64,000 nt of DNA from Methylobacterium sp. J-026 (GTDB lineage: Bacteria > Pseudomonadota > Alphaproteobacteria > Rhizobiales > Beijerinckiaceae), in the NCBI RefSeq assembly GCF_022829585.1, contig NZ_JAKSYC010000351.1, positions 1-64,000 of the forward strand, read 5' to 3'. This document shows, one piece after another, positions 25,493-32,858 of this stretch (position 1 is the first letter of the stretch; each line of letters starts with the position of its first letter). A program made the translations under genes and the position numbers. The notes beneath the pieces are model-generated. The model saw only the letters and a program-made list of their open reading frames with translations. It was not told the origin of the DNA and made no database searches.

Positions 25493-25878
25493 GCGCGACC
25501 CGGCCGGACCAGGCCGTCCGACGCCGCGCGGCCTACCGGCGCGGCCATCGCGCCGAGTGGCTGGCTCTGGCGGCGCTGATGCTCAAGGGCTACTGGCCGA
25601 TCGGACGGCGCATCAGCCTCGCGGGGGGCGAGATCGACCTCGTCGTCCAGCGCTGGACCACCATCGCCTTCGTGGAGGTGAAGGCCCGTCCCCGGCGCGA
25701 TGACGCTCGCGAGGCGATCGACGCGGTCAAGAGGCGCCGCTTCTCCCGGGCGGTCAGATCCTGGATCGGTCGCAATTCCTGGTCAGCCGGGATGACGTTC
25801 CGGGCCGATGCCGTGTTCGTCGGCGCCCGGGGATGGCCGGCCCACGTGGCCGACGCGTTCCCGATCGAGGGGTTGTGA
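25489..25878 (+). CDS. yraN: YraN family (UPF0102) nuclease-like protein
   Basis: A 129-residue protein of the UPF0102/YraN group, with a restriction-endonuclease-like fold predicted for the family. The pattern GHRAEWLALAALMLKGY, then GGEIDLVVQR...IAFVEVKARPRRDDA, matches the family core (Glu-Asp-x-Glu-x-Lys type residues). Its role is not firmly known. GTG 25489 overlaps the rsmI stop. The rsmI-yraN pair beside an LppC lipoprotein is a widely conserved neighbourhood. Confidence 0.9.
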   Translation: MSATRPDQAVRRRAAYRRGHRAEWLALAALMLKGYWPIGRRISLAGGEIDLVVQRWTTIAFVEVKARPRRDDAREAIDAVKRRRFSRAVRSWIGRNSWSAGMTFRADAVFVGARGWPAHVADAFPIEGL

Positions 25879-25905
25879 GGCGACCCGGGCGGAGCGGAGC
25901 GGGTC

Positions 25906-26295
25906 TCAGTCGCGGGCGGCCCGGATGGCACCGATCAGCGTGCGCTTCAGTTCGGCCTGGCTGAACGGCTTCTGCACCACAGGCCGGTCACGGAACGGCT
26001 CGCGGATGCCGGCGCCGCCGTAGCCCGTGGAGAAGACCAGCGGCAGATCGCGCTTGGCGATCGCCTCGGCCACCGGATAGATCGGCTCGCCGGCCACGTT
26101 CACGTCGAGGATCGCGACCTCGAACACCTCCTGGGACGCCATTTCCAGCGCGGAGGACAAGCGTGCGGCCGGACCGACCACGGCACAGCCGAAATCGAGC
26201 AGCATGTCCTCGAGCAGCATCGAGATCGCGGCCTCATCCTCCACGACGAGCACGCGGACGCCGTTGAGAATATCGTCGTTGGGGTCAGCAATCAC
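25906..26295 (-). CDS. Single-domain response regulator (receiver only)
   Basis: A 129-residue CheY-like receiver with no output domain. Acidic pair Glu19/Asp20 (VVEDEAA), phospho-acceptor Asp64 (AILDVNV), Thr90 (FSTGYGG) and Lys109 (VVQKPFS) are all present, so phosphorylation should be possible. The FSTGYGG...KPF pattern is common in receivers linked to HWE/HisKA_2 kinases in this order. Start is GTG 26295 with GGAAG upstream. No kinase is adjacent. Whether it works in stress or blue-light signalling, as some relatives do, cannot be told. Confidence 0.88.
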   Translation of the reverse strand: MIADPNDDILNGVRVLVVEDEAAISMLLEDMLLDFGCAVVGPAARLSSALEMASQEVFEVAILDVNVAGEPIYPVAEAIAKRDLPLVFSTGYGGAGIREPFRDRPVVQKPFSQAELKRTLIGAIRAARD

Positions 26296-26379
26296 GCCGC
26301 GCCGTCTTCCCTTCGAGCGCCCCCGGATCGGGGACCAAACCGTTCGTTTGTCTGCCTCTCGGAAACCGCATGCTCGGCG

Positions 26380-26408
26380 TCTTTAAAAACGCAACACAGC
26401 CATGACAA
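26380..26408 (-). promoter_or_regulatory. Candidate sigma-70-type promoter for the receiver gene
   Basis: On the minus strand TTGTCA (26408-26403) and TAAAGA (26385-26380) are separated by 17 bases, 85 bp upstream of the GTG. The -35 matches 5 of 6 consensus bases and the -10 only 3 of 6. The region is locally AT-rich. Weak support only. Confidence 0.3.
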
Positions 26409-26552
26409 ACGGTTCCCGAGGTGGCCTTTGGCGTCGCCCGTTACGAGCAACGTGTCAAGCGTTCCCGAGCCGTTCCGTAGCCATTGGCGACCGGAATGTT
26501 AACCGATGATACATTTTGGCGGCCGGGGGTGGGCGCCCGACCGTTGCGGAGG

Positions 26553-27656
26553 TCAATCGTCCTTGAAGCTGACCTTCGCACCGCGCGCGACGTGGGCGGC
26601 GAGGTCCCGGGCGTTCCAGTTGGTCAGACGGATGCAGCCATGCGACTCGGTCTTCCCGACCTTCTCGGGCTCGGGGGTCCCGTGGATCCCGTAGCTCGGG
26701 ATGGCGAGATCGATCCAGACGAGGCCCACCGGGTTGTTCGGCCCGGACTGGATCGTGAATTTGTGCTGCGTCTTCACGCCCTTGAACGCGTATTTCGGAT
26801 TGTACGTGTAGTCCGGATCGAAGGCGACGCCCTTGACCTTGGTGTCGCCGCTCGGCGCCGGCTTCTCGGTACTGCCGATCGAAGCGGGATAGTAGGCGAG
26901 CAACTTCCCGTCCGCGCCGAAGGCGCGCACATCCCGGCTCTGCTTATCGACCTCGACACGCTCGACCTTGGGATCCTGGGGGAGATCCTTCCCCTTCAGC
27001 TTGTCGGTGCCCATCGGGTCCACCGCCGCGACCGTGATCGTCGTGCCGGCCTTGTCGAGGGGCTTGTCCGGGTTGAGGGCCGTGACCAGGGCGCGCCCCA
27101 TATGGAACCGCTCGGCCAGCATCTCCCGCGGGTTCGTGTAGCTGAGCGCCTTCAGGTCAGCCTGCTGCTCCATCTTGGGCGGGATCTTGTCGATATACGG
27201 ACCCGCGGCATCGGCGTCCGTGATTGTGTAGTCCGTCACCGCCGGCTTGTCGCTGGTGGCTTGAAGCTTGTCCCAGACCTCCGGCGTCAGTTTCTCCGTG
27301 GCGGACAGACCCTGTGCCACCGCGAACGCCGCCAGGGCGCGCCGGTAATTGTCGCCCGTCAGGCCATCGATGGCGCCGGGATAGAAATGCGCCCGATCGA
27401 GCAGCACCTGCGCCTTGACGATCAGCGGATCCGGCTTCTCGTCGCCGCCCTCTGCCTTCTTCGTCTTCGCGGCGGACGTCTTGTCGCTCGATTTGTCCCC
27501 CGCCTGCGGCGCCAGGGCAGCCGCGTTGACGGCCTCAGCGGTGAGGGCGGACGATTTCGCGTCGCCCTGGGCGGCTTTCGGGGCAGCTGCGGCCTGTGCA
27601 GCCATGCAAGTGAGCAGCACAACCGCGCAAACGGGACGCCAAGGTCTCGGGTTCAT
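26553..27656 (-). CDS. L,D-transpeptidase with peptidoglycan-binding domain (YkuD family)
   Basis: A 367-residue exported enzyme. A signal peptide (PVCAVVLLTCMAAQAAAA) and an Ala/Lys-rich linker are followed by a PG_binding_1 domain (ALLDR-like LLDRAHFYPGAIDGLTGDN) and the YkuD catalytic domain. The active-site motif reads IHGTPEPEKVGK then SHGCIRLTN with nucleophile Cys341. L,D-transpeptidases form 3-3 crosslinks or attach lipoproteins to peptidoglycan; they also dominate crosslinking in polar-growing Hyphomicrobiales. ATG 27656 is clear. A second family member is at 48958-49887. Confidence 0.92.
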   Translation of the reverse strand: MNPRPWRPVCAVVLLTCMAAQAAAAPKAAQGDAKSSALTAEAVNAAALAPQAGDKSSDKTSAAKTKKAEGGDEKPDPLIVKAQVLLDRAHFYPGAIDGLTGDNYRRALAAFAVAQGLSATEKLTPEVWDKLQATSDKPAVTDYTITDADAAGPYIDKIPPKMEQQADLKALSYTNPREMLAERFHMGRALVTALNPDKPLDKAGTTITVAAVDPMGTDKLKGKDLPQDPKVERVEVDKQSRDVRAFGADGKLLAYYPASIGSTEKPAPSGDTKVKGVAFDPDYTYNPKYAFKGVKTQHKFTIQSGPNNPVGLVWIDLAIPSYGIHGTPEPEKVGKTESHGCIRLTNWNARDLAAHVARGAKVSFKDD

Positions 27657-27727
27657 CGACGTCGTGATCTCCGCAAGCGTAGGCGCTCCCCGCTGAAATG
27701 CTGCGCCTGCACGAACGTTCCACGACC

Positions 27728-28639
27728 TTACTCGCAGAGGCGGTGACCGGCCGCGCGCTCGCGCTGGTCCAGGTGAAAGTGATTGGCGTGGGCCGCGTTC
27801 GTCCCCGGTCCTAGGACCGTCCGGAAGAAGGCGCAGGCCTTGCCGCGGACGGCGGTCAGGAACGCGGCCTCGTCGGAACCGTCCGGCATCGCCTTCACCG
27901 GGATGCTGGCGCGGCCCGAGAGGGTGAAGCCCATCACGTCGACGGCGTTGGCGAAGGCGTGCTCGCTCAGCTTGGCGTCGAGGTCATGGTTCTGGCCCCG
28001 GCACATGTAGGAGCCGCCGAGTTCGAGCCCGGTCAGCCCGTGCTTGAGCGTCCGGTCGGCCTCGACCTGAACCTCCGTGACCCAGCGCGCGAGGGCTTCG
28101 GCGGTGCGGCACGTCAGCGTCGCCCCCTGCGGCAGCGCGACGCCGTCGGCGAGCCGGGTGATCTTCAGCGGCAAAGGTGCGGTGCACTGACCCTCGGCGA
28201 TCGGTGCCAGCGGCTCGAAGTCGACCCCGAGCCGTTTGAGGCGCGTCCGGCAGGCCGTGTCGTCCGGGGGGGCGACCTTGAGCGCCAGGACGGCCTCGCC
28301 GGAAAGTTCCGGCGGCCGCCCCGGCGGCGTGGGCGGCGGGGTCGGAATCTCGGGCTTGCCCGTCTCCGGGGCCTTCTCCGATGCCGGAACCGTGGTGGCG
28401 TCGGCGGGCGTCAGGTCCGGAGGCCGCGCCGGTGGCGTCGGCGCGGCCGTCTCCACGGCGGCGGGCGGCTTCAGCGCGTCCGGCCGTTCCGGCGGCAGGG
28501 GCGGCGGCACCGGAACGGTGGCCGCCGGGGTCTCGGCCGCCCGACCCGGGGCGGGGAGGAGCAGCGCGAGCGCCGCGGTGAGGATCCCCCGCGCCAGCGG
28601 GATCGACGGTCGGCGGATCGGCGGAAGACGTCCCGGCAT
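27728..28639 (-). CDS. Extensin-family (Extensin-like C-terminal domain) periplasmic protein
   Basis: A 303-residue exported protein. A signal peptide is followed by a long Pro/Ala-rich linker (about residues 30-125, with PPARPPDLTP-type runs) and a C-terminal extensin-like domain. That domain contains GSYMCRGQN, LSEHAFANAVDVMGF and HANHFHLDQR. The His/Asp pattern resembles M15-type metallopeptidases, so a peptidoglycan hydrolase role is possible but unproven. ATG 28639 is preferred because GAGG is well placed upstream; ATG 28660 lacks a binding site. It neighbours the L,D-transpeptidase gene on the same strand (71-bp gap), which fits a cell-wall function. Confidence 0.85.
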   Translation of the reverse strand: MPGRLPPIRRPSIPLARGILTAALALLLPAPGRAAETPAATVPVPPPLPPERPDALKPPAAVETAAPTPPARPPDLTPADATTVPASEKAPETGKPEIPTPPPTPPGRPPELSGEAVLALKVAPPDDTACRTRLKRLGVDFEPLAPIAEGQCTAPLPLKITRLADGVALPQGATLTCRTAEALARWVTEVQVEADRTLKHGLTGLELGGSYMCRGQNHDLDAKLSEHAFANAVDVMGFTLSGRASIPVKAMPDGSDEAAFLTAVRGKACAFFRTVLGPGTNAAHANHFHLDQRERAAGHRLCE

Positions 28640-28787
28640 GGGGCCTCGAAGCGTGGGCATTGGTTCTAGCAAACGAGCGAGCGGGCATTCGGATCGCCGG
28701 CGCGGTTGACGGATGCGCCGAACGGACCACTGTCTGCACGACCGTGACGGCGGGACGCGCCATTGCATGGATGGATCCGAGGACCGA

Positions 28788-30857
28788 ATGCCGGACGCAG
28801 CTGAAGCCGGGCTCCCGAGCCTGCCGCAGGACAATCCCTTCCGCGAGGCGCAGTGGACGACGCCCTATGGGATCCCGCCCTTCGAGCGGATCCGGTCGGA
28901 TCACTACCTCCCGGCCTTCGAGGCGGCGCTCGCCGCCCATGCCCGCGAGATCGAGGCGATCACCGGCGAGACGGCGCCTGCGACCTTCGCCAACACGGTG
29001 GTGGCCATGGAGCGGGCGGGCCAGGCCCTCGATCGGGTCGCCGGGGTGTTCTACAACCTGACCGGCAGCCACACGAACCCGGAACTCCAGGCAATCGAGC
29101 GTGAGATCGGGCCGAAACTCGCCCGCCACGGCAGCGCGATCTACCTCGATCCGAAGCTCTGGGCGCGCATCTCGGCGGTGGAGGCCGAGGGCCTGGGTCC
29201 GGAGGAGCGCCGCGTGCTCGACCGCTACCGGATCCGCTTCCGGCGGGCGGGCGCGGATCTCGAGCCCGAGGCCAAGGCGCGCATCGCCGAGATCGCGGCG
29301 CGGATGTCCGAACTCGGCACCCAATTCAGCCAGAACCTCCTGGCCGACGAAAGCAGCTTCACGCTGCCGCTCCAGGCCGAGGCGGATCTGGCCGGACTGC
29401 CGCCGTTCCTTCGCGCCGCTACCCGGAGCGCCGCGGAGGAACGGGGTCTGGAAGGCCATGTCGTCACCCTCTCCCGCTCGCTGATCGAGCCGTTCCTCGT
29501 CTGCTCCACCCGTCGCGACCTGCGCGAGCGCGCCTACGCGGCCTGGACCCGCCGCGGGGAGAACGGCGGTGAGACCGACAACCGCGCGGTCGCCGCCGAG
29601 ATCATCCGGTTGCGCGCCGAACGGGCGCGCCTGCTGGGCTTCGAGAGCTTCGCGCATTTCGCCCTCGACGACACGATGGCGGCGAGCCCCGACGCCGCCA
29701 CGGGGCTCCTGCGCGACGTCTGGACACCGGCCCGGGCCCGTGCGGGCGACGAGCGCGACCGGCTCCAGGCCGCGATCCAGGCCGAGGGCCACAACTTCAC
29801 CCTCCAGGCGCATGATTGGCGCCACTACGCCGAGAAGGTGCGGCGCGCCGAGCACGATCTCGATGAGAGCGAGATCAAGGCCTACCTGCCCCTCGACCGG
29901 ATGATCGCGGCGTCGTTCGACACGGCTGCGCGGCTGTTCGGCCTGACCTTCGAGGAACTGTCCGACGTGCCGCGCTACCATCCCGACGTGCGGGTCTGGC
30001 GGGTCGGCAACCCGGACGGGTCCGAGGTCGGGCTGTTCCTGGGCGACTACTTCGCCCGGGCCTCGAAGCGGTCCGGCGCCTGGATGAGCGCCTTCCGCTC
30101 GCAGGAGCGGCTGAACGGACCGATCACGCCGATCATCGTCAACGTGATGAACTTCGCCAAGGCGCCCGAGGGGGAGAGCACGCTTCTGTCCTTCGACGAC
30201 GCGCGCACCCTGTTCCACGAGTTCGGCCATGCCCTGCACGGCCTCCTCTCGGACGTGACCTACCCGCTTCTGTCCGGCACCGCGGTCGCCCGCGACTTCG
30301 TGGAACTGCCGTCTCAGCTCTACGAGCACTGGCTGGAGCAGCCCGAGGTCCTGCGGACACACGCCCGCCATCACCGGACCGGGGAGCCGATGCCGGACAC
30401 GCTGCTGCAGAAGCTCCTGGCCGCGCGCACCTTCAACCAGGGCTTTGCCACCGTGGAATACACGTCGTCGGCAATCGTCGACATGACGCTGCACCTCTCG
30501 GCCGAAGGGGAAGCGGGGCTCGACGTGCCCGCCTTCGAGGCCGAGGCGCTGCGCCGGATCGGCATGCCGGCCGAGATCAGCATGCGGCACCGGACGCCGC
30601 ATTTCGCCCATATCTTCTCGGGGGACGGCTACGCGGCCGGCTATTACAGCTATCTCTGGTCGGAGGTGCTGGACGCCGACGCCTTCGATGCCTTCCGCGA
30701 GGCCGGCGACATCTTCGATCCGGAGACGGCCAAACGCCTGCGCCAATTCGTCTACGGGGCCGGCAACCTGCGCGATCCGCGCGACGCCTACACGGCCTTC
30801 CGCGGACGGATGCCGAGCATTGAGCCCCTGCTGAAGAAGCGTGGCCTGGCGGCGTGA
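28788..30857 (+). CDS. dcp: M3 family oligopeptidase / peptidyl-dipeptidase
   Basis: A 689-residue cytoplasmic zinc metallopeptidase that cleaves short peptides (oligopeptidase A / Dcp group). The zinc motif HEFGH is at residues 477-481, with a downstream Glu in the SGTAVARDFVELPSQLYEHW segment and the HRTPHFAHIFSGDGYAAGYYSYLW region that shapes the active site. ATG 28788 (MPDAAEAGLP) has GAGGA four bases upstream; two earlier ATGs in frame are less well placed. No signal peptide is present. Dcp is used as the nearest symbol; OpdA-type activity is equally possible. Confidence 0.92.
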   Translation: MPDAAEAGLPSLPQDNPFREAQWTTPYGIPPFERIRSDHYLPAFEAALAAHAREIEAITGETAPATFANTVVAMERAGQALDRVAGVFYNLTGSHTNPELQAIEREIGPKLARHGSAIYLDPKLWARISAVEAEGLGPEERRVLDRYRIRFRRAGADLEPEAKARIAEIAARMSELGTQFSQNLLADESSFTLPLQAEADLAGLPPFLRAATRSAAEERGLEGHVVTLSRSLIEPFLVCSTRRDLRERAYAAWTRRGENGGETDNRAVAAEIIRLRAERARLLGFESFAHFALDDTMAASPDAATGLLRDVWTPARARAGDERDRLQAAIQAEGHNFTLQAHDWRHYAEKVRRAEHDLDESEIKAYLPLDRMIAASFDTAARLFGLTFEELSDVPRYHPDVRVWRVGNPDGSEVGLFLGDYFARASKRSGAWMSAFRSQERLNGPITPIIVNVMNFAKAPEGESTLLSFDDARTLFHEFGHALHGLLSDVTYPLLSGTAVARDFVELPSQLYEHWLEQPEVLRTHARHHRTGEPMPDTLLQKLLAARTFNQGFATVEYTSSAIVDMTLHLSAEGEAGLDVPAFEAEALRRIGMPAEISMRHRTPHFAHIFSGDGYAAGYYSYLWSEVLDADAFDAFREAGDIFDPETAKRLRQFVYGAGNLRDPRDAYTAFRGRMPSIEPLLKKRGLAA

Positions 30858-30941
30858 GCGATCGCGCCGCGGTAAGGGTTTCGTAAACAAACGTCCTTAA
30901 CGAACGCTTGCAGTGAGGTTCTGCGCGCGGAGTTCGGGGCG

Positions 30942-31835
30942 ATGACCAAGAGCGAAACCACGCCGGCCGTCTCGCCGGCCGATCTGCTCAAGGCCGTGGT
31001 GACCGGCCAGGCGGATGCGGGCGGCGAGACCGCGACGTCCGAGCCGCGCACCAGAAAGCGCGCGGCTCGGGAGGCGCTGGCGCAGATCGACCTGCGCAGG
31101 CTCGCGATCCCGGGGGCCTGCCTGGCGGTGGGCGCGCTGCTGGGCGGCGGCGTCATCGCCGCGACCCGGTCGGCCGCCCTGCCCAACGACGCTGTCCTGG
31201 CGCTCAGCACCACGCTGGACGCCGGTCGGACCGAGACCGCGCGGCTCGGCAGCGACATCGCACAACTCCATCAGGTCCTCGCCGACCTGCGCGCATCCAC
31301 CGACACCGCCCGCAAAGAGGCGACCGCCCGCAGCGGCGCCCTGAGCGAGCGCCTCGCGCAGCTCGACAAGACCCTCGCGGCCAAGACCGCGGCCCTCGGC
31401 GAGCGTCTCGAACAGGTCGAGCGGGAGCAGAACGTCCGCATCGCCGGGCTGGCGGCCCAGATCGAGCGGCGGTCGCCCCCGGTGACCCCGGTCGCGAAGG
31501 CCGAGCCGACCCAGACCGGAAGCCTCGCCGAGACGCGGAGCGTGGAGCCGAAGGCTGGCGATGCGAAGATCACCGAAGCGCGCCTCGCTGATATCAAGCC
31601 GGCCGATGCGAAACCGAAGGCGCCGGCCGTCGAGAAGACCCCGGTGATCGACGGCTGGGCTGTCCGTGACGTCTATGACGGCATGGCGATCCTCGAGAAT
31701 CGCCGGCACCGGCTCTTGGAGATCGGGCCCGGAGAGGTGCTGCCGGGTTTCGGCCGCGTCGAAGGCGTCGAACGCCGCGGACGGGATTGGGTGGTGGTGA
31801 CCCGTCAGGGCCTGGTCACGCCGCAGCCCTGGTAG
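30942..31835 (+). CDS. Membrane-anchored coiled-coil protein, unknown function
   Basis: A 297-residue protein with a cytoplasmic N-terminus of about 54 residues and one membrane helix at about 55-75 (AIPGACLAVGALLGGGVIAA). A heptad-rich, probably coiled-coil stretch runs from about 85 to 180 (SERLAQLDKTLAAKTAALGE). A Lys/Ala/Glu linker leads to a compact C-terminal domain of about 60 residues (VIDGWAVRDVYDGMAILENR ... GRDWVVVTRQG). I have seen this C-terminal pattern in other Hyphomicrobiales hypothetical proteins, but no function is known to me. Architecture suggests an envelope-spanning scaffold. ATG 30942. Confidence 0.75.
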   Translation: MTKSETTPAVSPADLLKAVVTGQADAGGETATSEPRTRKRAAREALAQIDLRRLAIPGACLAVGALLGGGVIAATRSAALPNDAVLALSTTLDAGRTETARLGSDIAQLHQVLADLRASTDTARKEATARSGALSERLAQLDKTLAAKTAALGERLEQVEREQNVRIAGLAAQIERRSPPVTPVAKAEPTQTGSLAETRSVEPKAGDAKITEARLADIKPADAKPKAPAVEKTPVIDGWAVRDVYDGMAILENRRHRLLEIGPGEVLPGFGRVEGVERRGRDWVVVTRQGLVTPQPW

Positions 31836-31847
31836 TGGTCGCGCCCA

Positions 31848-32066
31848 TCAGCGCGACGGGCAGGGGCTCGGCGTCAGGCTGTCGGCGGCGATCGGGAATC
31901 GCGGCTCGAGCGTCATCGGATCGGCCATCGAGGATGCACGCTCGGCGCGACGGCGGCCGTGGCGCAACGCGCGGGTCTGGGCAGCGCGCGTCGGATGCAG
32001 GATTGCGGCGAGGAGCGCTTGGCCCTCGAACGCGCTGTCCAGGTTCTTCGCTTCGAACACGGGCAT
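31848..32066 (-). CDS. Possible small hypothetical protein
   Basis: A 72-residue ORF from ATG 32066: MPVFEAKNLDSAFEGQALLA then ILHPTRAAQTRALRH. The N-terminal half reads like a real soluble protein, but the C-terminal half is basic and disordered-looking. The ribosome binding site is weak (AGCAGG two bases from the ATG). No family recognised. It could equally be a chance frame in a GC-rich gap. Confidence 0.3.
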   Translation of the reverse strand: MPVFEAKNLDSAFEGQALLAAILHPTRAAQTRALRHGRRRAERASSMADPMTLEPRFPIAADSLTPSPCPSR

Positions 32067-32144
32067 GGCCGGCCTGCTGGATCGCAGTCGCGCAGGTCGT
32101 TTAAGGCACCCTTGCCGACCGCACCCCAAATAACGGGGATCGCG

Positions 32145-32161
32145 TTGACAGGTTCCGTCAA
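32145..32161. promoter_or_regulatory. Inverted repeat TTGAC-N7-GTCAA, candidate operator
   Basis: The 17-base sequence TTGACAGGTTCCGTCAA has perfect 5-base arms around a 7-base core, within an AT-rich patch. On the minus strand it lies about 80 bp upstream of the possible small ORF starting at 32066. No regulator gene is adjacent. Function is inferred from symmetry and base composition only. Confidence 0.3.
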
Positions 32162-32241
32162 GCTTTCGCCCGGAAACTGTTTTTTCACGATCGTCCAGGC
32201 CGTGCCCGATGACAGTGCGGCGCCGCACACGCGGCGCGGGA

Positions 32242-32631
32242 TCAGACGAACTGGTTGAGCCCCGGGATCGAACCGATGATCGGTCCCATGGCGTCCTCGC
32301 CGACCTTCTCGCGGCCGAACGCGAACAGCTCCTGACCGAGCGGCTGCATCTGACCCATCGGCACGCCGGCCGCCATCAGCTTCTGGCCGAGCGCCATGAC
32401 GCCGCCGCCGCCCATCATGCCGCCGAGCATGCCCATCAGGCCGCCGCCGCTCTCGCCGGCATTGGACTCGGCGATCAGCGAATCGGATCCCGGCAGCGCC
32501 GCCAGCAGCTGGTTGACCTCGCTCTCGGGCCCTTCCTTCTGCAGGAAGGCGAGGATGTGCCCGACGGCGGTCTGTGCGGTCGCGGCGTCGAGCCCAGTCC
32601 GGGCGGTGACGCGGGCCAGCAGTTCTTCCAT
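32242..32631 (-). CDS. DUF2780/DUF2267-like small helical protein
   Basis: A 129-residue protein. The N-terminal helical domain (MEELLARVTARTGLDAATAQ, then VGHILAFLQKEGPESEVNQL) resembles DUF2267/DUF2780 proteins. A Gly/Met-rich loop (GGGLMGMLGGMMGGGGVM) and a C-terminal amphipathic segment (LFAFGREKVGEDAMGPIIGS) follow. ATG 32631 has GAAGAG upstream; the frame is open to 32691. Function is unknown. The repeated GLMGMLGGMMGGGG loop is typical of the family. Confidence 0.7.
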   Translation of the reverse strand: MEELLARVTARTGLDAATAQTAVGHILAFLQKEGPESEVNQLLAALPGSDSLIAESNAGESGGGLMGMLGGMMGGGGVMALGQKLMAAGVPMGQMQPLGQELFAFGREKVGEDAMGPIIGSIPGLNQFV

Positions 32632-32858
32632 GACGATGATCTCTTCGGAACGTTTCCAGACGTCCTTCGACTCTGGGGCTGCGGAAATCAAGCGCGCGGC
32701 GGGCTTTCCCGGGGAAGTCTCGGTGGTGCCGCGGGCCGCCCCCCGCCGCCGCCTCGGCGGGTCGGACCCGCGGCGCGCCCCCTATCCCGGCGGCGACGGA
32801 TGACTTACCAGCGCCCCGGACCAAGTTGCCGCACCCGGCGCGATGGCGGAGCCGAATC

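Larger units (their letters stand above)
31836..32241. other. Intergenic region with an AT-rich patch
   Basis: About 400 bp between the coiled-coil gene (plus) and the DUF2780-like gene (minus). The left half may hold a small minus-strand ORF (separate entry). The right half, 32100-32185, is unusually AT-rich for this genome. It has a 17-base inverted repeat TTGACAGGTTCCGTCAA (32145-32161) and a run of six T at 32178-32184. A plus-strand TTGACA inside the repeat has no good -10. Confidence 0.5.

Noticed and set aside
26400..26500. GGAAC boxes upstream of the receiver gene, considered as EcfG general-stress promoters
   Set aside because: The minus-strand GGAAC motifs have CGTT elements at 19-20 bases rather than the 16-18 expected, so they were not called as stress promoters.
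27984..30890. 968-residue open frame on the minus strand opposite the M3 peptidase gene
   Set aside because: It is antisense to a clearly real metallopeptidase (HEFGH motif) and part of the extensin gene; its composition is Arg/Gly/Asp-rich with no domain, as expected for a GC-rich shadow frame.
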